From Pseudaeromonas sp038247115 (GTDB lineage: Bacteria > Pseudomonadota > Gammaproteobacteria > Enterobacterales > Aeromonadaceae), in the NCBI GenBank assembly GCA_038247115.1, contig JBBRVG010000004.1:19331-83330 (forward strand): DNA of 64,000 bases, in the 5' to 3' direction. Position 1 is the stretch's first letter. Each line of letters opens with the position of its first letter. The notes below the pieces were generated by a model that did not search any database, was not told the origin of the DNA, and saw only the letters and a list, made by a program, of their open reading frames with translations. Of the stretch, positions 44,195 to 53,400 are shown in pieces. A program made the translations under genes and the position numbers.

Positions 44195-45358
44195 TTATTT
44201 TAGCCGTTTTTCGCTGAATTGCACCAGTCTGCTGGCTAAATCTCCTCCAGCCAAGGCCTGTTGTGGCCAGCTTTGTGCGTGAGCTTGCAATTCGTCTCTA
44301 TGCTGATCCAGCTTTTCCCAGGCTTTCACCGCTTCGGCTCCACAGCCTTGATCGTAAGCGATGGAAAGCGAATTCAAGGCGTTATGGCAATCCACCGACA
44401 AGCTACGGCTATAGAGTGCTAAAAAGGCCGTCAACTTTTCCAGATGAACGGCATCGGCCTGGGGATATATATGCCACAGAAATGGCCGGGCGGCCCATTG
44501 TGCGCGCAGAAATGAATCTTCACCGCGAACCAGGTTGAAATCACAACTCCAGAGCAGCTGATCATATCCGCGTTGATCCGTCATAGGCAGGATCAGGATC
44601 GTCAGGGATCCGTGTTGCCAATAGTATCCGGCCGTTAGCACATCAAGGGGAATATCCAACCAGGGAGCGACTGAGTTCAGGATCCGCCCTTGGGGGATCA
44701 GACAACAAATAGGGGCGGATCCATCCCGCCAGTGGGTGAGCAAAGCGGGAAGAGCTGCACTTTCATAGGTAAACAGGCTGAGATAGCGGGTTTGTTCCGC
44801 CTGTTGAGGGAGTCCCAAACTGGAGAATAGCTGCTGCCGAGCCTCGGGGCTCTGCTGCCATTGCTGGCGTTGAGCTGCGAGTGAACGCTCACAAATCAAG
44901 CCGCCACTGCGCTGGGTGAAACCGGGGAAATAGAAAAACTTCTGCAAACCATGGTGCTGGAGAGAGGGTAGGCCATGACATTCGTCGATCCAGGGTTCGG
45001 CACTCAAGTACTCCAGATTCAGCCACAATGGGGCCGGTTGACGCTGCGCCATGCACTGTTTTGCCAGCTCCGGTAGTTCGCAGGCGAACGCCTCTATGAC
45101 CAGATCGCCTGGCTGCCATGATGTTGAAAAATCAGCCCCCCAATGGGCGATTTCGACCCCCTGACACTGCTGGTGAAGCTGATCGAGCCGCAACTGTGGG
45201 CAAATCCGCGCAAAACTGGCCAGATCATCGACCCATAAGCAGACTCGCTGGCCAAACTCCTCGACCAGTTGCCGCGCCAGACGCCAGGTCACCCCTATGT
45301 CGCCATAGTTATCGACCACGCTACAAAAAATGTCCCACTGTCTGGGATTGGCTGACAT
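44195..45358 (-). CDS. earP: EarP, EF-P arginine-32 rhamnosyltransferase
   Basis: A 387-residue GT-B glycosyltransferase. The N-terminal W-D-I-F-C-S-V-V-D-N-Y-G-D-I-G-V-T-W-R-L and C-terminal R-G-E-D-S-F-L-R-A-Q-W-A-A-R-P-F-L-W-H-I-Y-P are diagnostic. It transfers rhamnose from TDP-rhamnose to EF-P arginine 32, and the EF-P next to it carries that arginine. The two genes lie together on the minus strand with earP first. Confidence 0.95.
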   Translation of the reverse strand: MSANPRQWDIFCSVVDNYGDIGVTWRLARQLVEEFGQRVCLWVDDLASFARICPQLRLDQLHQQCQGVEIAHWGADFSTSWQPGDLVIEAFACELPELAKQCMAQRQPAPLWLNLEYLSAEPWIDECHGLPSLQHHGLQKFFYFPGFTQRSGGLICERSLAAQRQQWQQSPEARQQLFSSLGLPQQAEQTRYLSLFTYESAALPALLTHWRDGSAPICCLIPQGRILNSVAPWLDIPLDVLTAGYYWQHGSLTILILPMTDQRGYDQLLWSCDFNLVRGEDSFLRAQWAARPFLWHIYPQADAVHLEKLTAFLALYSRSLSVDCHNALNSLSIAYDQGCGAEAVKAWEKLDQHRDELQAHAQSWPQQALAGGDLASRLVQFSEKRLK

Positions 45359-45508
45359 GCTTGGCTCCGTTCCGGGTCTCTGGGTTGGCGCTGGTTATAC
45401 AAGATCCCGATTCAGCTGACCAGTATCTGATGGGTTCTGGGATGCCTGTTTTATCGGCTATAATGGCTCGCCCATCGAGCTATCGACTGCCATCACGAGT
45501 TTTCTATT

Positions 45509-46399
45509 ATGCAAGCCAATATCATGTTGCTAGCCGCCGCCGCGATTTGGGGTTTCGGCTTTGTTGCCCAGCGTCTGGGAATGAATTTTCTGGAACCTTT
45601 CGCGTTTAACGGGGTTCGTTTTTTGCTGGGTAGCTGTTCTTTGCTGCCGTTGATTTGGTGGTTTTCTCGCCGCCGTACGCCACAGACTTATAGTGAGAGC
45701 TCACTTCCGCTGGCGGGTGTTCTCGCTGGATCCGTGCTGTTCATAGCGGCAAGCTTGCAGCAGGTCGGCTTGCTGTATACCACAGCCGCCAAGGCGGGGT
45801 TTATCACTGGTCTCTATCTGATCTTGGTGCCGATTTTCGGATTACTCTTGAAACACACTACCGGCATGACCACCTGGCTGGGCGCTATTTTGGCTGTAAT
45901 AGGTCTTTATTTACTCAGTATCAACGATGACTTCAGCATGTCATTTGGCGATATGCTGCAATTCATCGGGGCTCTGTTCTGGGCCATCCATATCTTATTG
46001 ATCGATCACTTCAGTGGACGGGTTAGTCCACTCAAGCTTTCGGCAACCCAATTTATGGTGTGTGGTCTCTTCAGTCTTGGGGTTTCTCTGGTCATAGAGA
46101 CTCCGACTGTACCGGCCATGCTGGCGGGTTGGCAGCCGATTCTCTATGCCGGACTTGTGAGTGTCGGTGTGGCTTATACGCTGCAAGTGGTTGGACAAAA
46201 GAGTGCCAATCCGGCCCACGCTGCCATTATACTGAGCCTGGAGTCGGTTTTTGCCGTGCTCGGTGGCGTCTGGTTACTGGATGAGACGCTGACACTGCGG
46301 GCCTGGTGTGGCTGTGGCCTTATGTTGGCGGGGATGTTGCTCTCGCAAGTCCGCTGGCCGGACAGGAATAAACAGGAACCTGAATTGCTTCCCTCTTAG
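45509..46399 (+). CDS. EamA/DMT-family transporter
   Basis: A 296-residue membrane protein with ten hydrophobic segments in two five-helix halves. A-A-I-W-G-F-G-F-V-A-Q-R near the start and E-S-V-F-A-V-L-G-G-V-W-L-L-D-E near residue 250 are the EamA repeat signatures. It is an inner-membrane exporter or exchanger of unknown substrate. It is divergent from earP. Confidence 0.88.
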   Translation: MQANIMLLAAAAIWGFGFVAQRLGMNFLEPFAFNGVRFLLGSCSLLPLIWWFSRRRTPQTYSESSLPLAGVLAGSVLFIAASLQQVGLLYTTAAKAGFITGLYLILVPIFGLLLKHTTGMTTWLGAILAVIGLYLLSINDDFSMSFGDMLQFIGALFWAIHILLIDHFSGRVSPLKLSATQFMVCGLFSLGVSLVIETPTVPAMLAGWQPILYAGLVSVGVAYTLQVVGQKSANPAHAAIILSLESVFAVLGGVWLLDETLTLRAWCGCGLMLAGMLLSQVRWPDRNKQEPELLPS

Positions 46400-46441
46400 C
46401 GGAAATTCAGCTGTCTTACTTCATCATCAAGGGATAGAACC

Positions 46442-47539
46442 ATGCGTCTGAGTACCATAGTGCAACCTCTGTTGGGATTGGCGCTGCTGATAGCCATCAT
46501 ATTGGCCGTGCTAGCCATCATGGCCCCCTTCCTGGCCGCTATTATCTGGGCTGTGATTCTGGTTTCGGCGACCTGGGGGCCGTTTCAGTGGCTCTCCCAG
46601 CGGCTGGGAGGGCGTGACACCCTGGCCGCAACCCTGATTGTATCGGCGCTATTGCTCTTTGTGTTGGTGCCTCTGTTGGTCGCATCCGTTGATTTTGCCC
46701 AGCAATTGACACATCTGGCGCGCACTATTCCCGAACAGGTCCAAGCTGGACTTCCTGAATTGCCGAACTGGATATCCGGGCTGCCGCTGATCGGCGAATG
46801 GGCTGCCGAGCAGTGGCTGGCTCTGCAAAATCAGGATTATCAGATTTTGACCCATCTCAAGGGCATGGTGGGACCTGCTGCCAATATTATGTTGAGTATG
46901 GCGGGAGCGCTCGGCGGCGGATTGATGATGTTGCTGCTGAGTATTGTCATTGCCGGTGTGCTGTATGCCGAGGGTGAGACACTGCATCGCTGGGTTATTG
47001 CGTTCAGCCATAAGGTGGCGGGACCTGCCGGTGAAAATCTGCTGCTCATCAGCAACAGCACTATTCGCGGTGTTGTGTATGGTTTCATCGGGGCCGCTGT
47101 GGCTCAAGGTGCCTTGGCCTGGTTCGGACTGGCAATCGCCGGTGTACCCAATGCTCTGAGTCTGGGTCTGCTGGTTTGTCTGGTTTCCGTTATTCCAGGC
47201 GGCCCGCCCTTGATCGGTTTTATTACCGCCTACTGGTTGTTCAAGCAGGGTGAGATGGTCTGGGCTGGCTTCCTGGTGGCCTGGTTTCTGCTGGTCGTGG
47301 GCACCATTGATAACGTGGTCAAGTCGCTGGTCATTGGTCGGAACAGCCCATTACCCTTATCACTCATACTGTTTGGGGTCATTGGCGGGGCTATCGCTTT
47401 TGGTATGCTCGGCGTCTTCCTTGGACCGACACTCTTGTCCTTGTTCTATACTTTGCTGCGTAACTGGGTGAATAAACCGGAATTGCTGTCGGCGGATGCC
47501 AAGGTGAAGAGCGAGAGCCTCGAGGATCCAACCCGCTAA
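46442..47539 (+). CDS. AI-2E/PerM-family transporter (YdiK-like)
   Basis: A 365-residue protein with about eight membrane segments. I-P-G-G-P-P-L-I-G-F, F-L-V-V-G-T-I-D-N-V-V-K and the loop with P-L-P-L-S-L-I-L-F-G-V-I-G-G match the YdiK group. The family includes TqsA (autoinducer-2) and Na+/H+ antiporters, so substrate is open. It lies 42 bases after the EamA gene and ends at a strong terminator. Confidence 0.9.
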   Translation: MRLSTIVQPLLGLALLIAIILAVLAIMAPFLAAIIWAVILVSATWGPFQWLSQRLGGRDTLAATLIVSALLLFVLVPLLVASVDFAQQLTHLARTIPEQVQAGLPELPNWISGLPLIGEWAAEQWLALQNQDYQILTHLKGMVGPAANIMLSMAGALGGGLMMLLLSIVIAGVLYAEGETLHRWVIAFSHKVAGPAGENLLLISNSTIRGVVYGFIGAAVAQGALAWFGLAIAGVPNALSLGLLVCLVSVIPGGPPLIGFITAYWLFKQGEMVWAGFLVAWFLLVVGTIDNVVKSLVIGRNSPLPLSLILFGVIGGAIAFGMLGVFLGPTLLSLFYTLLRNWVNKPELLSADAKVKSESLEDPTR

Positions 47540-47560
47540 TCCAGGGTATAACGAAGATAG

Positions 47561-47586
47561 AAACGGCCCTGAATGGGCCGTTTTTT
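47561..47586 (+). terminator. Terminator after the AI-2E transporter
   Basis: AAACGGCCC pairs with GGGCCGTTT around TGAAT, followed by more T. It also bears A-runs on the other strand and may serve the convergent lipoprotein gene. Confidence 0.9.
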
Positions 47587-47610
47587 ATTGGCTGAAAATC
47601 CGCGTTGCTG

Positions 47611-48276
47611 TTAACTCTGGGTTGGGGTCAGAGTCAGAGTGACACGGCGATTCTGCGCCTTACCCTCAGGGGTGCTGTTGCTGGCCACAGGTTGATCCGG
47701 CCCGACGCCACTCATATTCAGGCGATTGCTATCGACTCCCATGGTAATCAGTGTTGTACCGACACTTTCAGCTCTCTGTTGGGACAGCCGCATATTGAGG
47801 TCGCGGCTACCGCTGCTATCGGTATGACCGAGCACATTGATGCGGGTGTTTTCATACTCCTTCAATACCATGGCCACCCCCTGCAGGGTCGTGGCGCCCG
47901 CAGGTTTCAGCTGACTGGCGTTGCTATCGAAGGTCACGTTGTTGGGCATATTCAGGATGATCTGATCACCACTGCGGGTGACCGATACCCCGGTTCCTTT
48001 CATTTTTTGCCGCAGTTTGGCTTCCTGGACATCCATGTAGTAGCCGATACCACCGCCCAGTGCAGCGCCGGATGCGGCACCGATCAAGGCACCTTTGCCG
48101 CGATCTTTCTTCGAGGAGGAGAGTACGCCGACCAGAGCTCCGGCGGCGGCACCCATGGCTCCGCCTTTGACGGCACTGGAGGTTTGTTCTTCACCGCTGT
48201 AAGGGTTTATGGTGGTGCAGGCGCTGCCACCGATAGCGATACAAAGCGCGGTGAGCAAAATGGTTGCTTGGTTCAT
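47611..48276 (-). CDS. OmpA-like lipoprotein, YiaD-type
   Basis: A 221-residue outer-membrane lipoprotein. Signal peptide with lipobox G-G-S-A-C near residue 20; then a glycine-zipper region (G-A-A-A-G-A-L-V-G-V and G-A-A-S-G-A-A-L-G-G-G-I-G); then an OmpA peptidoglycan-binding domain with V-T-F-D-S-N, G-H-T-D-S-S-G-S and N-R-R-V-T-L near the end. The ATG at 48276 is preferred over a TTG one codon upstream. It likely anchors the outer membrane to peptidoglycan. Confidence 0.9.
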   Translation of the reverse strand: MNQATILLTALCIAIGGSACTTINPYSGEEQTSSAVKGGAMGAAAGALVGVLSSSKKDRGKGALIGAASGAALGGGIGYYMDVQEAKLRQKMKGTGVSVTRSGDQIILNMPNNVTFDSNASQLKPAGATTLQGVAMVLKEYENTRINVLGHTDSSGSRDLNMRLSQQRAESVGTTLITMGVDSNRLNMSGVGPDQPVASNSTPEGKAQNRRVTLTLTPTQS

Positions 48277-48458
48277 CAAAACTACTCGTATGTGATAAAA
48301 ATCACGCCATATATACCTAAAAACTGTTCGTCAGGAAATTGAAACTGATGCGGTTGTTGGACTTGTGAGCAGGCGATAGATAACGGATCATAGTTGCCTC
48401 GCTTGTCTGGCTACTTGATCCCAGTGAGCCGATCATTTTCGCACAAGGATACATAGAC

Positions 48459-50108
48459 GTGACCGACGCTCTTTCCCGGGCCCAAGCCCGGATCCGCAAC
48501 TTGCGTTACATATCACCCATCTGGTTGGTTCCCATCACGGCGGCTTTGATCGGTCTGTGGTTGGTATACGTCTCCTTCTCCAATCAGGGACCGCTAGTGG
48601 TTCTCACCATGAGCAACGCGGAAGGTATAGTTGCAGGTAAGACCATGATCAAGGCGCGCAGTGTCGAGGTCGGCATGGTGCAGACGGTCAAACTCAGTGA
48701 GGATTTGACCCATGTCATTATTACGGCTCGTATGGCGGTCGATACCGAAGATTTGTTGCGACTGGATAGCCAGTGGTGGGTGGTGAAGCCTCGAATTGAA
48801 CGCCAGGGTATTTCTGGCTTGGGGACTCTGCTCTCTGGATCCTATATCGAGCTGCTGCCTGGCAAGAGCAATAAATACCGGGAAAAATTTGTAGTCCAGG
48901 ATACGGCACCTGTGGCCCAACCCGATGAGAAGGGACTGCGGATCCGTTTGACCAGCGAGCAAAGTCGGGGCCTGAATATCGGGGATCCCGTCATGTATCG
49001 TGGCTTCACTGTGGGCCGGGTGGAGCAGAGTCACTTTTCGACCGGCAGTCGGCAGATGGAGTATCAACTGTTCATCACAGCACCCTATGATGGTCTGGTC
49101 ACCAGTAATGTCCGTTTCTGGATGAATGGCGGCGTGCGGTTCGAAGCCTCGGCCGAGGGCATGAAGTTCGAAACCGGCTCGTTGGAAAACCTCATCAAGG
49201 GTGGGGTCAGCTTCGATGTGCCCAAGGGCTGGGGGCTTGGCAAGTCAGCGGCGAGCGGCCAGCAGTTCACCCTCTATGCCGACGAAAGCAGCAGCCGCAA
49301 TCGGGACTATGAGCGCTATCTGGATTATGTTCTGCTGTTCAATGATTCGGTGCGCGGCTTGAGCAGTGGTGCGCCGGTTGAATATAGAGGTATCCGCATC
49401 GGTACCGTGATGGAAGTGCCATTCCAGCTTGGGGATGTAGAGTTGCTGGGGCGCAATTCCGGCCTGATCCCGGTGCTGATCCGCATCGAGCAGGATCGCT
49501 TTGATGAGGAGGGGGGCGATCGGGCTCTGAGTCAGTTGTCACGAGACATAGAGCAGCAGATCCGCAAAGGCTTGCGCGCGACTTTGAAGACCGGAAGCCT
49601 ACTGACCGGTGCCCTGTATGTCGATTTTAATTCAGTTGCCGATAGTCCGCCCTCGGCGGGTTATGGCCGTTTCGGCTCGCATCACACCATACCGACGGTT
49701 GCTGGTGGTCTGGCACGGATTGAACAACAAGCCAACCGCCTGCTGACCAAATTCAACGAACTGCCACTGGAGCAGACCCTGGGCAACCTGGACGCCATGC
49801 TCAAGGAGAGCAAGCAGAGCTTTGCCGCCATGCGGGAACTGAGCAGCAACATGAACAAGTTGGCTGCGCAGCCGGGGGCCCAGCAGTTGCCTGCCGAGCT
49901 GACCAAGGCGATGCAGGAACTGCAGAAGACGCTACGCTCATTCTCCAGTGATTCGCCTGTGTATGGCGATCTGAATCGTTCGGTGGAGTCACTGAATAGT
50001 CTGTTGCGGGAATTGAAGCCTGCGGCTCGTAAGGTCAATGAAAAACCGAATTCTCTGATTTTTAATCAGACCCCGGCGGATGATCCTGTACCAAGGAGTG
50101 CCAATTGA
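48459..50108 (+). CDS. pqiB: PqiB, intermembrane lipid-transport MCE protein
   Basis: A 549-residue protein with one N-terminal membrane helix (about 20-42) and three MCE domains (about 45-140, 160-270, 285-400), each opening with V-x-x-G-x-x-V. A long helical tail follows. MCE proteins stack into periplasmic tubes that move lipids. The start codon is GTG at 48459 with AAGGAT upstream. The usual partner pqiA is not upstream here. It overlaps pqiC by four bases. Confidence 0.93.
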   Translation: MTDALSRAQARIRNLRYISPIWLVPITAALIGLWLVYVSFSNQGPLVVLTMSNAEGIVAGKTMIKARSVEVGMVQTVKLSEDLTHVIITARMAVDTEDLLRLDSQWWVVKPRIERQGISGLGTLLSGSYIELLPGKSNKYREKFVVQDTAPVAQPDEKGLRIRLTSEQSRGLNIGDPVMYRGFTVGRVEQSHFSTGSRQMEYQLFITAPYDGLVTSNVRFWMNGGVRFEASAEGMKFETGSLENLIKGGVSFDVPKGWGLGKSAASGQQFTLYADESSSRNRDYERYLDYVLLFNDSVRGLSSGAPVEYRGIRIGTVMEVPFQLGDVELLGRNSGLIPVLIRIEQDRFDEEGGDRALSQLSRDIEQQIRKGLRATLKTGSLLTGALYVDFNSVADSPPSAGYGRFGSHHTIPTVAGGLARIEQQANRLLTKFNELPLEQTLGNLDAMLKESKQSFAAMRELSSNMNKLAAQPGAQQLPAELTKAMQELQKTLRSFSSDSPVYGDLNRSVESLNSLLRELKPAARKVNEKPNSLIFNQTPADDPVPRSAN

Positions 50109-50680
50109 TTCGTCTTCTGTGTTGTTCACTATGGTTCTGTCTACTGACGGCTTGCTCCAGCACGATAGCTCCGGCTTATTATGTGCTGAGCTTGCCTGGC
50201 GATCAGACCCCCTCGCCGCAAGTGACGACGGGCCCAGTGCTCGTTGTTGATCGGGTGCTGTTACCTGAGTATCTGAATGATCTGGGTATCGCTTTTCAAC
50301 AGGATGATGTCCAAGTCGTGACCGCCAATCAGGCACGCTGGGCCGAGGCGCTGGACAAACAGCTGACCCGTAGCCTGGTGCAGAGCCTATCCCGGCAATT
50401 GCAGCAGGTTCAGGTGTTGGAAAGTGACGGAGTCAACGACGATAGCTGGCATCTGGCAGTGGACATTACTGCCTTTCAAGGTCGTTTCGATGGTCAGGCC
50501 ATAGTTGCCGGGCGTTGGGTACTCAGGCGTCACGAGGCGATTTACAGTCAATCCTTTCAGAAACTGATACCACTGGGCGAGGATGGCTATCCGGCTCTGG
50601 TGCGAGCCCTGCGCGAAGGGTGGCAAACCGAAGTGAAGCAGTTGGGGCAGGAGCTTCAACCTACTATTACTGTGAAGTAA
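50105..50680 (+). CDS. pqiC: PqiC (YmbA-type) lipoprotein
   Basis: A 191-residue outer-membrane lipoprotein of the ABC-type transport auxiliary group: lipobox L-T-A-C near residue 17, then Y-Y-V-L-S-L-P and P-V-L-V-V-D-R-V-L-L-P-E-Y-L. It starts at TTG (50105), overlapping the pqiB TGA, with AAGGAG inside the pqiB end. It completes the PqiB conduit at the outer membrane. Confidence 0.92.
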   Translation: MIRLLCCSLWFCLLTACSSTIAPAYYVLSLPGDQTPSPQVTTGPVLVVDRVLLPEYLNDLGIAFQQDDVQVVTANQARWAEALDKQLTRSLVQSLSRQLQQVQVLESDGVNDDSWHLAVDITAFQGRFDGQAIVAGRWVLRRHEAIYSQSFQKLIPLGEDGYPALVRALREGWQTEVKQLGQELQPTITVK

Positions 50681-50699
50681 TACCGTGAAGTAATGAATG

Positions 50700-50727
50700 C
50701 ATGGGCCTACGGGCCCATGTTGCTTTT
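50700..50727 (+). terminator. Terminator after pqiC
   Basis: CATGGGCC pairs with GGCCCATG around TACG, followed by TTGCTTTT. It is about 20 bases after the pqiC stop. Confidence 0.7.
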
Positions 50728-50759
50728 CCTAGTACCCCCGGTTCCTGATGTAGACCCTT

Positions 50760-51977
50760 CTATGCTCGGCCTTGTGCCCGCCGCAACCAGCGTTGCAGAC
50801 GATCGGCCCGCAACGTCAACGCCAGACCTCCAGCCAGTAAGCCCCAAAAGGCCGAACCAATACCGAAGCCGGTGACGCCCGAAGCTGTGACCAGAAAGGT
50901 GATGATGGCGGCTTCCCGATCCAGATCGGGTTGTAGAGCCTGATACAGGCTGTGGCCTAGCGTTCCCAGCAGTGCCAGACCGGCGATGGCCATGATGAGC
51001 GCTTGGGGCAGGGCCGCAAACAGGCTGGCCACGGTCGCGCCGAGTAAACCGGTCAGCAGATACAAGAAACCGGCGCAACAGGCGGCTAGATAGCGGCGCT
51101 CGGGTTGCGGGTCAGCTTCCTTACTCATGCATAACGCGGCTGTGATGGCAGCCAGATTCAGCGCGTAGCAACCAAAGGGAGCCAGCAAGGCGCCGGTCAG
51201 GCCGGTCCAACCCACCAGCGGTGAGACGGGTGGGTGATAGTCATGGGCTCGTAGCACCGCGACCCCCGGCAGATTTTGCGAACTCATGGTGACCAGAAAC
51301 AGCGGTAGGGCTATGCCCAACAGACTGTGCAGCGAGAACTGGGGCGTGGTCCAGACTAGCTGTACTGCGGCCGGTTCAATACTATCCAGATGCAGCAGAT
51401 CCAGTTGCCAGGCGACTGCCATACCCAGCAACAAGGTGAGTGCCAACGTATAGCGCGGCATCAGAGGTTTGAAACACAAGAAGCTCATGCCCATGATGCC
51501 CACCAGCAGAGGCTGGAGCTGGAAGGCATGAAACAAGTCCAGGCCAAACCGTAGCAGCACACCGGCCAGCATGGCATTGGCCAGATGCAAGGGCAGGCGG
51601 TGCATGATGCGGGCAAACAGGCCACTGAAGCCGCAGATCAGCAGCAGCAGCGAGGAGCAGAGAAAAGCCCCGATGGCCTCGGCCATGGGAACTCCTGCCA
51701 GACTGGATATCAGTAGCGCGGCACCCGGTGTCGACCAGGCGGTGAGGATCGGGATCCGGTAATAGAGCGATAGTCCCAGGGTTGTCACTCCCATGCCGAG
51801 CCCCAATACCGTCAGCCAGGAGCCCAGTTGCGCCGCCGAGGCACCAGCACTGGCCGCGGCCTGGAAGATGATGACGGCCGAGCTGGTATAACCGACCAAC
51901 ACGGCAATCAGACCACTGCTCAGATGGTGTGGGCGCAGCAAACGCAGAGACGACTGCAGGGATGCAAGAAGGGACAT
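50760..51977 (-). CDS. BenE-family benzoate/aromatic permease
   Basis: A 405-residue membrane protein with about twelve segments. Y-T-S-S-A-V-I-I-F-Q-A-A, W-S-T-P-G-A-A-L-L, and Q-N-L-P-G-V-A-V-L-R match the BenE family; substrate is not shown by sequence. The start at 51977 has CAGGAGTCAGCCC upstream; the frame extends 60 bases further without a site. It diverges from the XRE-cupin regulator with two palindromes between them, an arrangement that suggests direct control. Confidence 0.85.
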   Translation of the reverse strand: MSLLASLQSSLRLLRPHHLSSGLIAVLVGYTSSAVIIFQAAASAGASAAQLGSWLTVLGLGMGVTTLGLSLYYRIPILTAWSTPGAALLISSLAGVPMAEAIGAFLCSSLLLLICGFSGLFARIMHRLPLHLANAMLAGVLLRFGLDLFHAFQLQPLLVGIMGMSFLCFKPLMPRYTLALTLLLGMAVAWQLDLLHLDSIEPAAVQLVWTTPQFSLHSLLGIALPLFLVTMSSQNLPGVAVLRAHDYHPPVSPLVGWTGLTGALLAPFGCYALNLAAITAALCMSKEADPQPERRYLAACCAGFLYLLTGLLGATVASLFAALPQALIMAIAGLALLGTLGHSLYQALQPDLDREAAIITFLVTASGVTGFGIGSAFWGLLAGGLALTLRADRLQRWLRRAQGRA

Positions 51978-52019
51978 GGGCTGACTCCTGTCGATGCCGG
52001 TGGGAACTGCTGGTGTGGG

Positions 52020-52070
52020 TTGTGCGTTATAGCGCACAATGGCATGCTAGCAGCGTGCGTTATAACGCAC
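52020..52070. promoter_or_regulatory. Pair of palindromic operators between benE-like and XRE-cupin genes
   Basis: TTGTGCGTTATAGCGCACAA at 52020-52039 and GTGCGTTATAACGCAC at 52055-52070, which is a perfect palindrome. Both share TGTGCGTTATARCGCACA-like cores, with centres about 33 bases apart, close to three helical turns. They are the likely sites for the divergent XRE regulator. Confidence 0.85.
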
Positions 52071-52094
52071 AAGGTGCAGTATTGGGGAGTGAAG

Positions 52095-52694
52095 ATGGAG
52101 CAGATCAACCAACAAGTCGGGCAGGCGCTCAAGCAATTACGCCAACAGCGCGGTTGGAGCCTGGATCTGGCGGCACAAACCTGTGGTGTGAGCAAAGCCA
52201 TGCTCGGTCAGATCGAACGGGGTGAGTCCAGTCCGACTGTGGTGACCTTGTGGAAGATTGCTGGCGGTTTTCATGTACCCTTTTCCTACTTTATGGCGGC
52301 GCCATACTCCCCGGCTACGGCATTGCCCGAGTTCTATCGGGGGCCGCAACCGGAACAATCCCGGATCATGGCCGAAGGGATCCGGATTACCACTCTGCTG
52401 CCGTTCGAACCGGCGCTGGGTTACGAGCTATTGCGGGTGGAGTTGCCGGTGGGCTGTGACTATCACTCGGTACCCCATGAGACAGGTGCTATTGAACAGG
52501 TGATCCTGCTCAGCGGCCAGATGGCCGTGTGGCTGCAGGAGGCCTGGCAGCCTCTGGCATGCGGCGATGTGCTGCGTTTTCGTGCCGATCAAGCTCATGG
52601 CTATCGCAATCAGGGGGATCAGCCCGCCTGTTTTCACAATCTGATCCACTATGCCGCAAAAACTGCCCCGCTTGTGGGGGGAGATATGGAATAG
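52095..52694 (+). CDS. XRE-family regulator with cupin sensor domain
   Basis: A 199-residue protein. Helix-turn-helix at about 10-62 (L-K-Q-L-R-Q-Q-R-G-W-S-L-D-L-A-A, V-S-K-A-M-L-G-Q-I-E-R-G-E-S-S-P-T-V-V-T-L-W-K-I-A). C-terminal cupin with I-E-Q-V-I-L-L-S-G-Q-M and G-D-V-L-R-F-R-A-D-Q-A-H. GGGGAG lies before the ATG at 52095. It is divergent from the BenE-like permease; the two palindromes between them are its likely operators. Confidence 0.92.
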   Translation: MEQINQQVGQALKQLRQQRGWSLDLAAQTCGVSKAMLGQIERGESSPTVVTLWKIAGGFHVPFSYFMAAPYSPATALPEFYRGPQPEQSRIMAEGIRITTLLPFEPALGYELLRVELPVGCDYHSVPHETGAIEQVILLSGQMAVWLQEAWQPLACGDVLRFRADQAHGYRNQGDQPACFHNLIHYAAKTAPLVGGDME

Positions 52695-52842
52695 CCGAGC
52701 GAGGACTTGTCACTCCATGCTGCCGATTAACATATTCAGGCATGTCCTTTTTTGTCCTTATATCGGACTGTGGCGGTTCTGCTCCATGCCTGCGTATTGC
52801 CGTAACATCAGTTGTATACCGATGGCATAAGGAAACCAAACC

Positions 52843-53400
52843 ATGAACAGCGCCCTGCTCGTTATTGATATTCAAAAGTCCTTCAAGGCACGTCCCTTCT
52901 GGAGTGAACAGCATGTTGCCAGTTGGCAGCAGGCACAACAGCAATTGATCTATGGCTGTGTGGCTCGAGGTATTCCTGTGGTGCAGGTATTCCACCAGAC
53001 CACAGATGATGGTCCGTTCGATCCACGCCAGGGACTGGTGACTACATTGGACGAGATTGATATTTCCCCGGATCTGGTGATCCACAAGCACAAACACAGT
53101 GCCTTGGCTGGTACCCCGCTGCTGGATTGGTTGATCGGTCAGAATATTCAGCAGTTGCTGATATCCGGGATGCGTACCGAGCAATGTTGTGAAACCACAG
53201 CCCGCCACGGTTCGGATCTCGGCTTTAGTATCGACTTTTTCAGTGATGCAACCTTGACCTTTGCCATGACGCATCCGCACAGTGGCATTTCATATACCGC
53301 CGAGCAGATCAAGGAGCGGACCGAGCTGGTGCTGGCCGGGCGTTTTGCCCGTATCCGTTCGGTCACCGAATTTTTGGCGGATAAGCCGGAGGCGTGTTGA
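52843..53400 (+). CDS. Isochorismatase-family hydrolase
   Basis: A 185-residue cysteine hydrolase. The catalytic triad is visible as D9 (V-I-D-I-Q), K84 region (V-I-H-K-H-K-H-S-A-L) and the cysteine in T-E-Q-C-C-E-T-T-A-R-H-G-S-D. The family hydrolyses amides or vinyl ethers such as nicotinamide or isochorismate; the substrate is unclear. Its stop overlaps the EamA start (TGATG), so it is the first gene of a three-gene operon with the exporter and regulator. Confidence 0.88.
   Translation: MNSALLVIDIQKSFKARPFWSEQHVASWQQAQQQLIYGCVARGIPVVQVFHQTTDDGPFDPRQGLVTTLDEIDISPDLVIHKHKHSALAGTPLLDWLIGQNIQQLLISGMRTEQCCETTARHGSDLGFSIDFFSDATLTFAMTHPHSGISYTAEQIKERTELVLAGRFARIRSVTEFLADKPEAC

Noticed and set aside
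50693..50875. 60-residue frame after pqiC
   Set aside because: It lies across the pqiC terminator and antisense to the BenE-like gene, with no coherent protein features.
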